This document shows, in pieces, positions 26,924-34,652 of a stretch of DNA of 64,000 nt. Position 1 is the stretch's first letter. Every line of letters starts with the position of its first letter. Location: contig NZ_KZ679050.1 in the NCBI RefSeq assembly GCF_003024195.1, positions 62,001 through 126,000 on the forward strand, read 5' to 3'. The translations under genes and the position numbers were made by a program. A model generated the notes under the pieces. That model was not told the origin of the DNA, did not search any database, and was given only the letters and a program-made list of their open reading frames with translations. This DNA is from Streptomyces dioscori (GTDB lineage Bacteria > Actinomycetota > Actinomycetes > Streptomycetales > Streptomycetaceae).

Positions 26924-28276
26924 GTGAACGCACTGCACGACGAACCGGACGCCGTCCTTGACGTGCTCGGTATAGGGTTTGGGCCGTCAAATCTCGCACT
27001 GGCCATTGCGATTGAGGAACACAACGCCCAAGCCGCTCCGGAGAACCGGATCCGCGCGGGATTCCTGGAGCGCCAGCCGTCGTTCGGCTGGCACCGGGGC
27101 ATGCTCATCGAAGACGCCACGATGCAGGTGTCCTTTCTCAAGGACCTGGTCACCATGCGCAACCCGACCAGCGACTTCAGCTTCCTGTGTTTCCTGCGGG
27201 AGCGGGGCAGGATGGTGGACTTCCTCAACGCGAAGACGCTGTTCCCCCTGCGGATCGAGTTCCACGAGTACTTCGAGTGGGCCGCCGCCCGGGTGGCGCA
27301 CCTCGTCGACTACTCGGACGAGGTCGTCTCCGTGGACCCGGTGACCGGCCCCGACGGGGAGATCCGCTGGCTGGACGTCGTCAGCCGGGTGCCCGGCGAA
27401 CCGGGCCGGACCGTCACCCGGCGGGCCCGGAACATCTCGGTGGCCGTCGGCCTGGAGCCGCACCTGCCCCCGGAGACGGCCCTGTCGGACCGCATCTGGC
27501 ACAACAGCGAACTCGTGCCGCGCGTACGGGAGCTGAACGCCTCCGGTGACGGCGGCTCGGTCGGCCGGGTCCTGGTGCTCGGCGCGGGCCAGAGCGGCGC
27601 CGAGGCGCTCGACTACCTGCACCGTTCCTTCCCCGAGGCGGAGATCTGTGCGATCTTCGCCAAGTACGGGTACACGCCCGCCGACGACAGCCCGTTCGCC
27701 AACCGGATCTTCGACCCGGAGGCCGTGGACGTCTACTTCCGGTCCACGCCGGAGGTGAAACAGTCCCTGGTCGACTACCACCGCAGCACCAACTACTCGG
27801 TGGTCGACATGGACCTCATCGAGTCGCTGTACGCGACGATGTACCGCGAGAAGGTCCAGGGCCGTGAGCGCCTGCAACTGCGCAACGTGTCCCGCATCCG
27901 GGACGTCCGCACCCTCGACGACCATCTGGAGGTCACCGTCGAGTACCTCCCCACCGGGGAACGGGAGGTGATCTCGGCGGACCTGCTGGTCCACGCGACC
28001 GGCTACCGCCCCAGAGACCTCGACACCCTGCTGGGCAGAACCGCGAAACTCTGCCTGCGGGACGACAAGGACGCCGTACGCGTCGGCCGCGACCACCGGG
28101 TAGAGCTGACTCCGGATGTCACGGCGGGCATCTATCTGCAGGGCGCGACCGAGCACACGCACGGCCTCACCTCGACCCTGCTGTCCACCACGGCGGTACG
28201 GTCCGGGGAGATCCTGGAGTCCCTGATCGCCCACCGCGCGGGCGACTTGGCGGATGCGGCGGTTCCGGTGGCCTGA
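26924..28276 (+). CDS. L-ornithine N5-monooxygenase
   Basis: A 450-residue flavoprotein of the SidA/PvdA/CchB family. FAD-binding GIGFGPSNLALA lies near residue 16, NADPH-binding VLGAGQSGAEAL near 220, and the family's C-terminal ATGYRPRD near 360. The substrate-side motif MQVSFLKDLVTMRNPTS is characteristic. It hydroxylates the side-chain nitrogen of ornithine using NADPH and O2, the first step to all three hydroxamates. The start is GTG behind GGAAGG. Length is normal and all key motifs are intact. An iron box lies upstream. Confidence 0.97.
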   Translation: MNALHDEPDAVLDVLGIGFGPSNLALAIAIEEHNAQAAPENRIRAGFLERQPSFGWHRGMLIEDATMQVSFLKDLVTMRNPTSDFSFLCFLRERGRMVDFLNAKTLFPLRIEFHEYFEWAAARVAHLVDYSDEVVSVDPVTGPDGEIRWLDVVSRVPGEPGRTVTRRARNISVAVGLEPHLPPETALSDRIWHNSELVPRVRELNASGDGGSVGRVLVLGAGQSGAEALDYLHRSFPEAEICAIFAKYGYTPADDSPFANRIFDPEAVDVYFRSTPEVKQSLVDYHRSTNYSVVDMDLIESLYATMYREKVQGRERLQLRNVSRIRDVRTLDDHLEVTVEYLPTGEREVISADLLVHATGYRPRDLDTLLGRTAKLCLRDDKDAVRVGRDHRVELTPDVTAGIYLQGATEHTHGLTSTLLSTTAVRSGEILESLIAHRAGDLADAAVPVA

Positions 28277-28277
28277 G

Positions 28278-28296
28278 CACCCGCCCCGTGCGGGTG
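28278..28296 (+). terminator. Short hairpin after the monooxygenase gene
   Basis: CACCCGC and GCGGGTG pair around a short loop one base after the stop codon. It lacks an obvious T-run, as is common in this GC-rich group. The rest of the gap to 28418 is GC-rich with no gene. Confidence 0.5.
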
Positions 28297-28418
28297 TGAC
28301 ACCACGCCACACCCGCGCGGCCCCGCACCACCCCGTCCGCGCGGGCGGGCCCGTGCCGCCACGCCCCCGCGGGGGCTCTCGCACACGTGCCCGCCCTGGG
28401 CAATGCCATGGTCAGCAA

Positions 28419-28437
28419 CTTAGAGTAGCCTCACCTA
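28419..28437. promoter_or_regulatory. Iron box of the exporter-receptor operon
   Basis: TTAGAGTAGCCTCACCTAA differs from the consensus TTAGGTTAGGCTCACCTAA at only three or four positions. It lies 34 bases upstream of the GTG start of the first exporter gene. Confidence 0.88.
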
Positions 28438-28470
28438 AGTTTTCTTCGTCCGATCCCGGAGGGGTTGCGG

Positions 28471-30165
28471 GTGAGTCCTACATATCCGTCAGGACGTGAC
28501 GTCCTGCGGGAGTCGGTCAGGGAGCAACGCCGGGACGTCGGTCTCGGCGCACTGCTCGCCTCCGGACACCAGGTCGGTGAAGCCCTGGTCCCGGTGCTGA
28601 TCGGCGTGGTGATCGACCGGGCCGTCACCGGCTCCGACACCGGCGCCCTCCTCCTGTGGCTCGGCGTCCTCGCCGTGGTCTATGTCGGGCTGGCCCTGTC
28701 CTTCCGCTTCGGCGCCTGGGCCGGCGACCGTTCCGCGGTCCGGGCCGAACACTCCCTGCGCATCTCCCTCGTACGACGCGTACTGCACCCGGGCGGCGGC
28801 GCCGAGGACGGCCGGCTGCCCGGAGCGCTCGCCAACATCGCGACCGAGGACGCCAAGCGGGTCGGCGGCGTCAACACGGCCGTGATGTACGGGATCGCGT
28901 CCCTGGCCGGCATCCTCACCTGTGCCTTCGTCCTGCTGCGTACGTCGGTCCTGCTCGGCCTGGTGGTCCTGCTCGGCACCCCCGTGCTGCTGTGGCTCGG
29001 ACATCTGCTGAGCAAGCCGCTGGAGACGCGCAGCGAGGCCGAGCAGGAGCGCGCGGCCCACGCCTCCGCCGTCGCCGCCGACCTGGTGGCGGGCCTCAGG
29101 GTCCTCAAGGGCATCGGCGGCGAGTCGGCGGCCATCGACCGCTACCGCACCACCAGTCGCGACTCCCTCGCGGCGACGCTCAAGGCGGCCCGCGCACAGG
29201 CGTTCCAGAGCGGCATGGTGCTCGCCCTGACCGGCTGCCTGATCGCCCTCGTCGCGCTGGTCGGCGGACGGCTGGCCGCCGAAGGCAGCATCAGCCTCGG
29301 CCAGTTGGTGTCGGCGGTCGGGCTCGCCCTCTTCCTCGTCGGCCCCCTCGAAACACTCGCCTGGGTCAACGCCGAACTCGCCCAGGGCCGCGCCTCGGCC
29401 GGCCGGGTCGGGGAGGTCCTGGCCACCCCGCACGGCGTCACCGCCGGTGAGCTGAGCCTGCCGTCGGAGGTGCGTGGCGCACTGCGGCTGACCGGCGTCA
29501 GCCACGGCGGACTGCGCGAGGTGGACCTGGACGTCGCGCCCGGCGAACTGCTCGGCGTGGTCGCCACCGACCCCGCCCACGCGACCGATCTGCTGCGCTG
29601 CCTGGCCCGGCGGTCCGATCCCGACTCGGGCACGGTGGAACTGGACGGCGTGTCCCTGCGGGACCTGGATCCGGCCGAGATGCGTACGGCCCTGCTGGTG
29701 GCCGAGCACGACGCGGACCTCTTCGAAGGAACCGTCCGCGACAACGTGACGGCCTCCGCCCCCGCGTCCGGCGACTCCGAACCGGCCATGACCGCGGCCG
29801 GAGTGGCCCAGGTCGCGCAGACCCTGCCCGACGGCGAGGACACCGCGGTCAGCGAACGCGGTCGCTCGCTCTCCGGCGGACAGCGCCAACGGGTCGCGCT
29901 GGCCCGCGCGTTGGCCGCCGACCGGGCCGTCCTGGTGGTCCACGATCCGACCACGGCGGTCGACGCGGTGACCGAGGCGGGCATCGCGGCCGGTCTGCGC
30001 GAGGTCCGCAAGGGCCGCACCACGGTCCTGGTGACCACCAGCCCCGCACTGCTCGCCGTGACCGACCGGGTGGTGCTGCTCGACGGCGGCCGGGTCACCG
30101 ACACGGCCCCGCACGCCGACCTGATAGCCCGTCATGAGACCTACCGAGCGGCGGTTCTGGCATGA
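28471..30165 (+). CDS. ABC exporter half-transporter 1 (degenerate ATP site)
   Basis: A 564-residue protein with six membrane helices (about residues 25-300) and an ATPase domain. The signature LSGGQRQRVALARAL is intact, but the P-loop region reads GVVATDPAHATDLL, without the Gly-Lys-Ser/Thr core, and Walker B reads VLVVHDPT, where the usual Asp-Glu is His-Asp. It therefore cannot form a normal ATP site of its own. With its partner it should make a heterodimer in which this chain supplies the signature motif to the partner's site. The start is GTG at 28471 behind GGAGGGG; TTG at 28465 is in frame but too close to the ribosome site. The likely role is siderophore export. Confidence 0.93.
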   Translation: MSPTYPSGRDVLRESVREQRRDVGLGALLASGHQVGEALVPVLIGVVIDRAVTGSDTGALLLWLGVLAVVYVGLALSFRFGAWAGDRSAVRAEHSLRISLVRRVLHPGGGAEDGRLPGALANIATEDAKRVGGVNTAVMYGIASLAGILTCAFVLLRTSVLLGLVVLLGTPVLLWLGHLLSKPLETRSEAEQERAAHASAVAADLVAGLRVLKGIGGESAAIDRYRTTSRDSLAATLKAARAQAFQSGMVLALTGCLIALVALVGGRLAAEGSISLGQLVSAVGLALFLVGPLETLAWVNAELAQGRASAGRVGEVLATPHGVTAGELSLPSEVRGALRLTGVSHGGLREVDLDVAPGELLGVVATDPAHATDLLRCLARRSDPDSGTVELDGVSLRDLDPAEMRTALLVAEHDADLFEGTVRDNVTASAPASGDSEPAMTAAGVAQVAQTLPDGEDTAVSERGRSLSGGQRQRVALARALAADRAVLVVHDPTTAVDAVTEAGIAAGLREVRKGRTTVLVTTSPALLAVTDRVVLLDGGRVTDTAPHADLIARHETYRAAVLA

Positions 30166-32144
30166 GTGACACCGCTGCCGACACGGGTGCCCACACGGGC
30201 GAACCCACCACCGCGGAGGGCCAGTTGCTGTCCACCCCGGGCCAGGATTCGCCGCCCACCCCGGGCCGGGAGTTGCTGCCCACCGCGACCCAGGCCCGTA
30301 CCCGCGCCGCCGTCCGCGAACTCGTACGCCCGCACCGCCGGCTGGCTCTCGGCGGGTTCGCCATGATGGTCGTGGCCACCGCCGTCGGCCTGCTGGTCCA
30401 GCCGCTGCTGGGCCGCATCGTGGACCTGGTCGCCGAGCACCGCCCGCCGGGGAGCATCACCCAGCCGGTAGTCCTGCTGGTGCTGGTCGCCCTCGCCCAG
30501 GGCGCGGCCACCGTGCTGGGCCTGGCACTCGTGGCCCGGCTCGGCGAGACCGTCCTCGCACAACTGCGGGAGCGGTTCGTCGAGAAGGCCCTGCGGCTGC
30601 CCCTGGAGCAGGTGGAGAAGGCGGGAGCGGGCGACCTCACCGCACGGGTCACCCGGGACGTCTCGGTGGTGGGCGAGGCCGTGCGTTCGGCCCTGCCCGA
30701 ACTGGCCCGCTCGCTGCTGGCCATCGTGCTGACGCTGGCCGCGATGGCCGCCCTGGACTGGCGGTTCTTCCTCGCGGCCCTCATCGCGGTGCCCGTCCAG
30801 GCCTCCACCGCCCGCTGGTACGTACGCAACGCCGTGCCGCTCTACGCCGAGCAGCGGATCGCCACCGGGTCCCAGCAGCAGCAGTTGCTGGACACCATCG
30901 CGGGCGCGAGTACCGTACGGGCGTTCCGTCTTGAGGAGGAGCACACCGCGCGGGTGACCCGGCGTTCGTCGGCCGCGGTCGAGCTGACCCTGCGCGGCGT
31001 GCGGCTGGTGCTGAACTTCTACAACCGGCTGCACGTGGCGGAGTACGCCGGGCTCGCGGCGGTCCTGGTCACGGGGTTCCTGCTGGTGCGCGGCGGATCG
31101 GTGTCCATCGGTACGGCCACGGCCGCCGCCCTCTACTTCCACAGCCTGTTCTCGCCGGTCAACCAGGCGCTCGTCCTCCTCGACGACGCGCAGTCGGCGA
31201 CCGCCGCGCTAGCCCGCCTGGTCGGAGTCGCCGACCAGCCCTCCCCCGAGCCGCAGCAGCAGGCGCAGCCGCAGCCGGACGATCGGCCGCGGCCGTCCAC
31301 CGGGCCCGGGTCGCGGGTCACGGCCGCGCACGGCACGGTCACCGTGACGGGCATCGACCACGCGTACGAGCCGGGCCGCCCCGTCCTGCACGGTGTGGAC
31401 CTCACCCTCCGGGCGGGCGAGCGCGTGGCCCTGGTCGGCGTGAGCGGCGCCGGGAAGACCACCCTGGCCAAACTCATCGCGGGCGTACACCGTCCGACGT
31501 CCGGCTCGGTGCGCGTGACGACCGGCGACGGCGTGCCCCGCCAGGGCCTGCCCGTCGCGCTGGTCACCCAGGAGACGCACGTCTTCGCCGGACCCCTCGC
31601 GGACGACCTGCGCCTCGCACGGCCCGGCGCCACCGACGACGAACTGCGTACGGCCCTGGCCACGGTGGACGCCCTCGACTGGGCCGGGGCGCTGCCCGAG
31701 GGCCTGGACACGGTCGTCGGCGACGGCGGGCACCGCCTCACCGCCGCCCAGGTACAGCAACTCGCCCTGGCGCGGCTGGTGCTGGCCGATCCCCCGGTGG
31801 CCGTCCTGGACGAGGCGACCGCCGAAGCGGGCAGCACCGGCGCCCGGCTCCTGGAGCAGGCGGCTGACCGGGCGGTCGAGGGCCGCACGGCGCTGATCGT
31901 CGCGCACCGCCTCACCCAGGCCGCCACCGCGGACCGGATCGTCGTCATGGACGGCGGCCGGATCGTGGAGAACGGCACCCATGACGAGCTGTGTGCCGCG
32001 GCCGGCCCCTACGCCTCCCTCTGGGCGGCGTGGTCGGGCACCCGCGCCACGGCCGACCGGACCCCCACGCACCACCCCAGCCCTCACAGCACCACCAGCC
32101 ACGTCACCACCAGCCCTGACACCACCACCGTGAAGGACCACTGA
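30162..32144 (+). CDS. ABC exporter half-transporter 2 (catalytic P-loop)
   Basis: A 660-residue partner starting in the ATGA overlap with half-transporter 1. It has an N-terminal hydrophilic tail of about 50 residues, six membrane helices, a Gln/Pro-rich linker (QQQAQPQPDD) and an ATPase domain. The P-loop GVSGAGKTT (near 426) and Walker B VAVLDEAT are intact, but the signature reads LTAAQ instead of LSGGQ. This is the reciprocal pattern to half-transporter 1, so the pair has one consensus and one dead site, as in known heterodimeric exporters. The C-terminal tail is rich in His, Thr and Ser. It overlaps the receptor gene by one base. Confidence 0.94.
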   Translation: MSDTAADTGAHTGEPTTAEGQLLSTPGQDSPPTPGRELLPTATQARTRAAVRELVRPHRRLALGGFAMMVVATAVGLLVQPLLGRIVDLVAEHRPPGSITQPVVLLVLVALAQGAATVLGLALVARLGETVLAQLRERFVEKALRLPLEQVEKAGAGDLTARVTRDVSVVGEAVRSALPELARSLLAIVLTLAAMAALDWRFFLAALIAVPVQASTARWYVRNAVPLYAEQRIATGSQQQQLLDTIAGASTVRAFRLEEEHTARVTRRSSAAVELTLRGVRLVLNFYNRLHVAEYAGLAAVLVTGFLLVRGGSVSIGTATAAALYFHSLFSPVNQALVLLDDAQSATAALARLVGVADQPSPEPQQQAQPQPDDRPRPSTGPGSRVTAAHGTVTVTGIDHAYEPGRPVLHGVDLTLRAGERVALVGVSGAGKTTLAKLIAGVHRPTSGSVRVTTGDGVPRQGLPVALVTQETHVFAGPLADDLRLARPGATDDELRTALATVDALDWAGALPEGLDTVVGDGGHRLTAAQVQQLALARLVLADPPVAVLDEATAEAGSTGARLLEQAADRAVEGRTALIVAHRLTQAATADRIVVMDGGRIVENGTHDELCAAAGPYASLWAAWSGTRATADRTPTHHPSPHSTTSHVTTSPDTTTVKDH

Positions 32145-33211
32145 TGCCCGGCTCCTCCAGAGGCGCACGCCTTGTCGCGACACTCGCCTCCGCGCTCCTC
32201 CTGTTCAGCACCGCGGCGGCCTGCGGCTCCGACGACGACTCCGGCTCGGACGCGGCGGGCGCGGACAAGTCCGCGTCCGCGAACAGCGCCTTCCCGGTGA
32301 CCCTGGCCCACAAATACGGCGACACCACCGTCAAGTCCGAGCCGAAGCGGATCGTCACGGTCGGGCTGACCGACCAGGACGCAGTCCTCGCCCTCGGCAA
32401 GGTGCCCGTCGGGACCACCGAGTGGCTCGGCGGCTACAAGGGCGCCATCGGCCCCTGGGCCGCCGACAAACTGGGCAGCGGGAAGACCCCGACCGTGCTG
32501 AAGGACACCGGCACGGGTCCGCAGACGGAGAAGATCGCCGCGCTGAAGCCCGATCTGATCCTCGCGGTGTACGGCGGCCTCACGAAGGACCAGTACACGA
32601 CTCTCTCGAAGTTCGCCCCGGTCGTGGCCCAGCCGAAGGAGTACAACGACTTCGGTGTGCCGTGGCAGCAGCAGACCGAGATCATCGGCAAGGCGCTCGG
32701 CCAGGAGTCCGCGGCGAAGGACCTCGTGAAGGGCGTCGAGTCCGACTTCGCGACCGCCGCCAAGGACAATCCGGAGTTCGCCGAGTCCACGGGCGTGATG
32801 GCGACCCCGTACGAGGGCATCTTCGTCTTCGGCAGCCAGGACTCTCGCTCGCGGGTCCTGACCGACCTCGGTTTCAAACTGCCGACCGACCTCGACAAGG
32901 TCATCGGTGACAAGTTCGGTGCCAACATCAGCAAGGAGCGCACCGACCTGCTGAACACCGACACCGCCGTCTGGATCGTCGGGGACAGGGCGAAGGACGA
33001 GGCAAAGCTCCACAAGAACGCCCTCTACGGCGACCTGGACGTGGTGAAGCAGGGCCGCGAGGTCTTCGTCGAGGAGACCAGCGACTACGGCAACTCCGTG
33101 TCCTTCGTCTCGGTGCTGAGCCTGCCCTACATGCTGGAGCGCCTGGTGCCGCAGCTGGCCGCGGCCGTCGACGGCGACACCGCCACGAAGGTGACCGAAC
33201 CGACCTCTTGA
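32144..33211 (+). CDS. Ferric-siderophore-binding lipoprotein
   Basis: A 355-residue periplasmic-binding-type protein of the FepB/FhuD/CchF class. Residues 1-27 form a lipoprotein signal with the lipobox STAAAC, so it is anchored outside the membrane by the cysteine. A Ser/Asp-rich spacer is followed by the two-lobed fold: RIVTVGLTDQDAVLALG, the conserved KPDLILA, and a C-terminal VSVLSLPYMLERLVPQL. It delivers ferric siderophore to the permeases at 20580-22744. Its start overlaps the exporter stop (TGATG), tying export and capture into one transcript. Confidence 0.96.
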   Translation: MPGSSRGARLVATLASALLLFSTAAACGSDDDSGSDAAGADKSASANSAFPVTLAHKYGDTTVKSEPKRIVTVGLTDQDAVLALGKVPVGTTEWLGGYKGAIGPWAADKLGSGKTPTVLKDTGTGPQTEKIAALKPDLILAVYGGLTKDQYTTLSKFAPVVAQPKEYNDFGVPWQQQTEIIGKALGQESAAKDLVKGVESDFATAAKDNPEFAESTGVMATPYEGIFVFGSQDSRSRVLTDLGFKLPTDLDKVIGDKFGANISKERTDLLNTDTAVWIVGDRAKDEAKLHKNALYGDLDVVKQGREVFVEETSDYGNSVSFVSVLSLPYMLERLVPQLAAAVDGDTATKVTEPTS

Positions 33212-33252
33212 GAGTGACCTCGCGATTGGCGCGGGGCCCAGCGGACAGAAGG

Positions 33253-33283
33253 TCCGGGGCCACGGATGATCCGTGGCCCCGGA
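33253..33283 (+). terminator. Strong hairpin terminator closing the siderophore operon
   Basis: A perfect 14-bp stem (TCCGGGGCCACGGA and its complement) with the 3-base loop TGA, about 40 bases after the receptor stop. Two further pairs, one a G-T wobble, extend it. Confidence 0.85.
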
Positions 33284-33340
33284 TCACGCTGTGTCGGGCG
33301 ACACGCTCGCGACACCAGAGGCTGAAAGTATGATCAACCA

Positions 33341-33877
33341 ATGTCTGACATGACCGAAACCACGCCCGGCTGGCTGCCCCACGACGAGCTGGAGCAGGCG
33401 CGCGCCCGTATGCCGATCCTGTACGTCGAGGCCGTGCCGGTACGCGTCGACGACAGCGGCGAAGTGACCAGCATCGGACTGCTGCTGCGCATGGGGTCGG
33501 GCGGAGCGGTCAGCCGCGCGCTCGTCTCCGGCCGGGTGCTGCACCACGAACGGGTCAGGGACGCCCTGCTGCGCCATCTGGAGAAGGACCTCGGCCCGGT
33601 CGCGCTGCCCCGGATCCCGGCCTCGCTGCAGCCCTTCACCGTCGCCGAGTACTTCCCGACGCTGGGGGACACGCCGTTCCACGACCCGCGCCAGCACGCG
33701 GTGTCGCTCGCCTACATCGTGCCGGTGACCGGCGACTGCCGTCCGCGCCAGGACGCCCTCGACCTGGTCTGGTTCAGCCCGCAGGAGGCTTCGTCCCCCA
33801 TGGTCCTCAACGAGATGCCGGGCGGCCACGGCGCGCTGCTCAAGCAGGCCCTCGCACACATGGGCGCCCTGTCCTGA
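33341..33877 (+). CDS. NUDIX-like protein with degenerate box (DUF4916-type)
   Basis: A 178-residue soluble protein. A NUDIX-like helix region begins GRVLHHERVRDALLRHLE: the Gly, first Glu and Arg of the box are in place, but the paired catalytic glutamates of REUxEExGU are replaced (RHLEKDLG). The C-terminal WFSPQEA is typical of NUDIX folds. Such proteins are annotated DUF4916 in actinobacteria. Hydrolase activity is doubtful on these residues. ATG at 33341 is the only start that gives a full-length frame. It follows the siderophore terminator and is probably a separate transcription unit. Confidence 0.8.
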   Translation: MSDMTETTPGWLPHDELEQARARMPILYVEAVPVRVDDSGEVTSIGLLLRMGSGGAVSRALVSGRVLHHERVRDALLRHLEKDLGPVALPRIPASLQPFTVAEYFPTLGDTPFHDPRQHAVSLAYIVPVTGDCRPRQDALDLVWFSPQEASSPMVLNEMPGGHGALLKQALAHMGALS

Positions 33878-33906
33878 AAAGGGTGCGGAGTTCGCCGTCC
33901 GCCAGC

Positions 33907-33941
33907 CCGGCGTCCCCTCAGGCCGTGGGAGTGGACGCCGG
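33907..33941. terminator. Hairpin between convergent genes
   Basis: CCGGCGTCC and GGACGCCGG (9-bp perfect arms, 17-base loop) lie between the stop codons of the convergent NUDIX-like and GbsR-like genes. Confidence 0.5.
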
Positions 33942-33985
33942 CGTGCGGAGGTGCGGGTACACCCCCCGGGCCGTGTCGGCCGCCT

Positions 33986-34510
33986 CTATCCGGCGTGCAG
34001 CCGCTGGTATTCGCCGAGCAGGCGGCGCAACTCCCGCACCATGAAGGCGTAGTAGGTGTGCATGTCGCGCAGTCGCGCCTGCTGCGTCTCCGGCATGTCC
34101 GCTCCCCGCTCCCGTACGACCTGCGCGAGTTCGAACAACTGCTGGGTCTGGTCGAGTTGATGCTGGAGACAGCCGCTCCACGCGTCGTCGCGCCATACGT
34201 AACCGGCCTGGCGCACTCCGGGCACCTTGACCCGTTCGACGGTGCCGTTCGTGATGAGCAGGCGGGTCATCTCCGACACCGAGCCCTTGCTGGCCCCCAG
34301 TGCCTCCTGCAGCTCCGTCATCGTCATGGGGTCCGGGCTGAGCATCAGCACGCCCCCCAGCCGTCCGGCCATCGGCGGCCACCCCATCGCACGCCCGATG
34401 CGCTGCCCGAAGTCCTCGACCAGCAGCTCGTCCACCCCGGCCGGGCTCTCGCCCTCCCGGTCCGAATCCCCCGCGAGCATGGCTGAACCCTCGTCGGCGG
34501 CTGGCGACAC
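33986..34510 (-). CDS. GbsR/MarR-family regulator of the choline-type operon
   Basis: A 174-residue winged-helix protein. The helix-turn-helix is MTELQEALGASKGSVSEMTR (about residues 62-82), preceded by MGWPPMAGRLGGVLML, the hallmark of GbsR-like members of the MarR superfamily, which in Bacillus repress choline-to-betaine genes. A long C-terminal helix (LLGEYQRLHAG) fits dimerisation. GTG at 34510 lies close behind GGGAGG; ATG at 34480 is an alternative. It is divergent from the GMC oxidoreductase gene, and a palindrome lies between them, so it probably controls that operon and itself. Confidence 0.85.
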   Translation of the reverse strand: MSPAADEGSAMLAGDSDREGESPAGVDELLVEDFGQRIGRAMGWPPMAGRLGGVLMLSPDPMTMTELQEALGASKGSVSEMTRLLITNGTVERVKVPGVRQAGYVWRDDAWSGCLQHQLDQTQQLFELAQVVRERGADMPETQQARLRDMHTYYAFMVRELRRLLGEYQRLHAG

Positions 34511-34531
34511 CGATCCTCCCGTACGGAAAAA

Positions 34532-34545
34532 AATGAAAATTCATT
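34532..34545. promoter_or_regulatory. Palindromic operator candidate between regulator and GMC oxidoreductase
   Basis: AATGAA and TTCATT flank the dinucleotide AA, giving a 14-bp AT-rich palindrome in an otherwise GC-rich region. It lies 22 bases upstream of the regulator start, next to TTGACT at 34547-34552, which could be a -35 element for the rightward gene. It is the best candidate site for the GbsR-like protein. Confidence 0.55.
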
Positions 34546-34652
34546 CTTGACTGAACTTTCTTGATACGTCAGATTACCAGCATCCACGCAGGAGTCACCG
34601 GCGCGGGACGCTCCCGTATCGGCGCGAGACGCTCCCGTATCAAGGAGTCCAG

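Noticed and set aside
28471..30165. Half-transporter 1 as a pseudogene because of its lost P-loop
   Set aside because: The frame is intact, it overlaps its partner by ATGA, and its LSGGQ complements the partner's defective signature, which is the pattern of a functional heterodimer.
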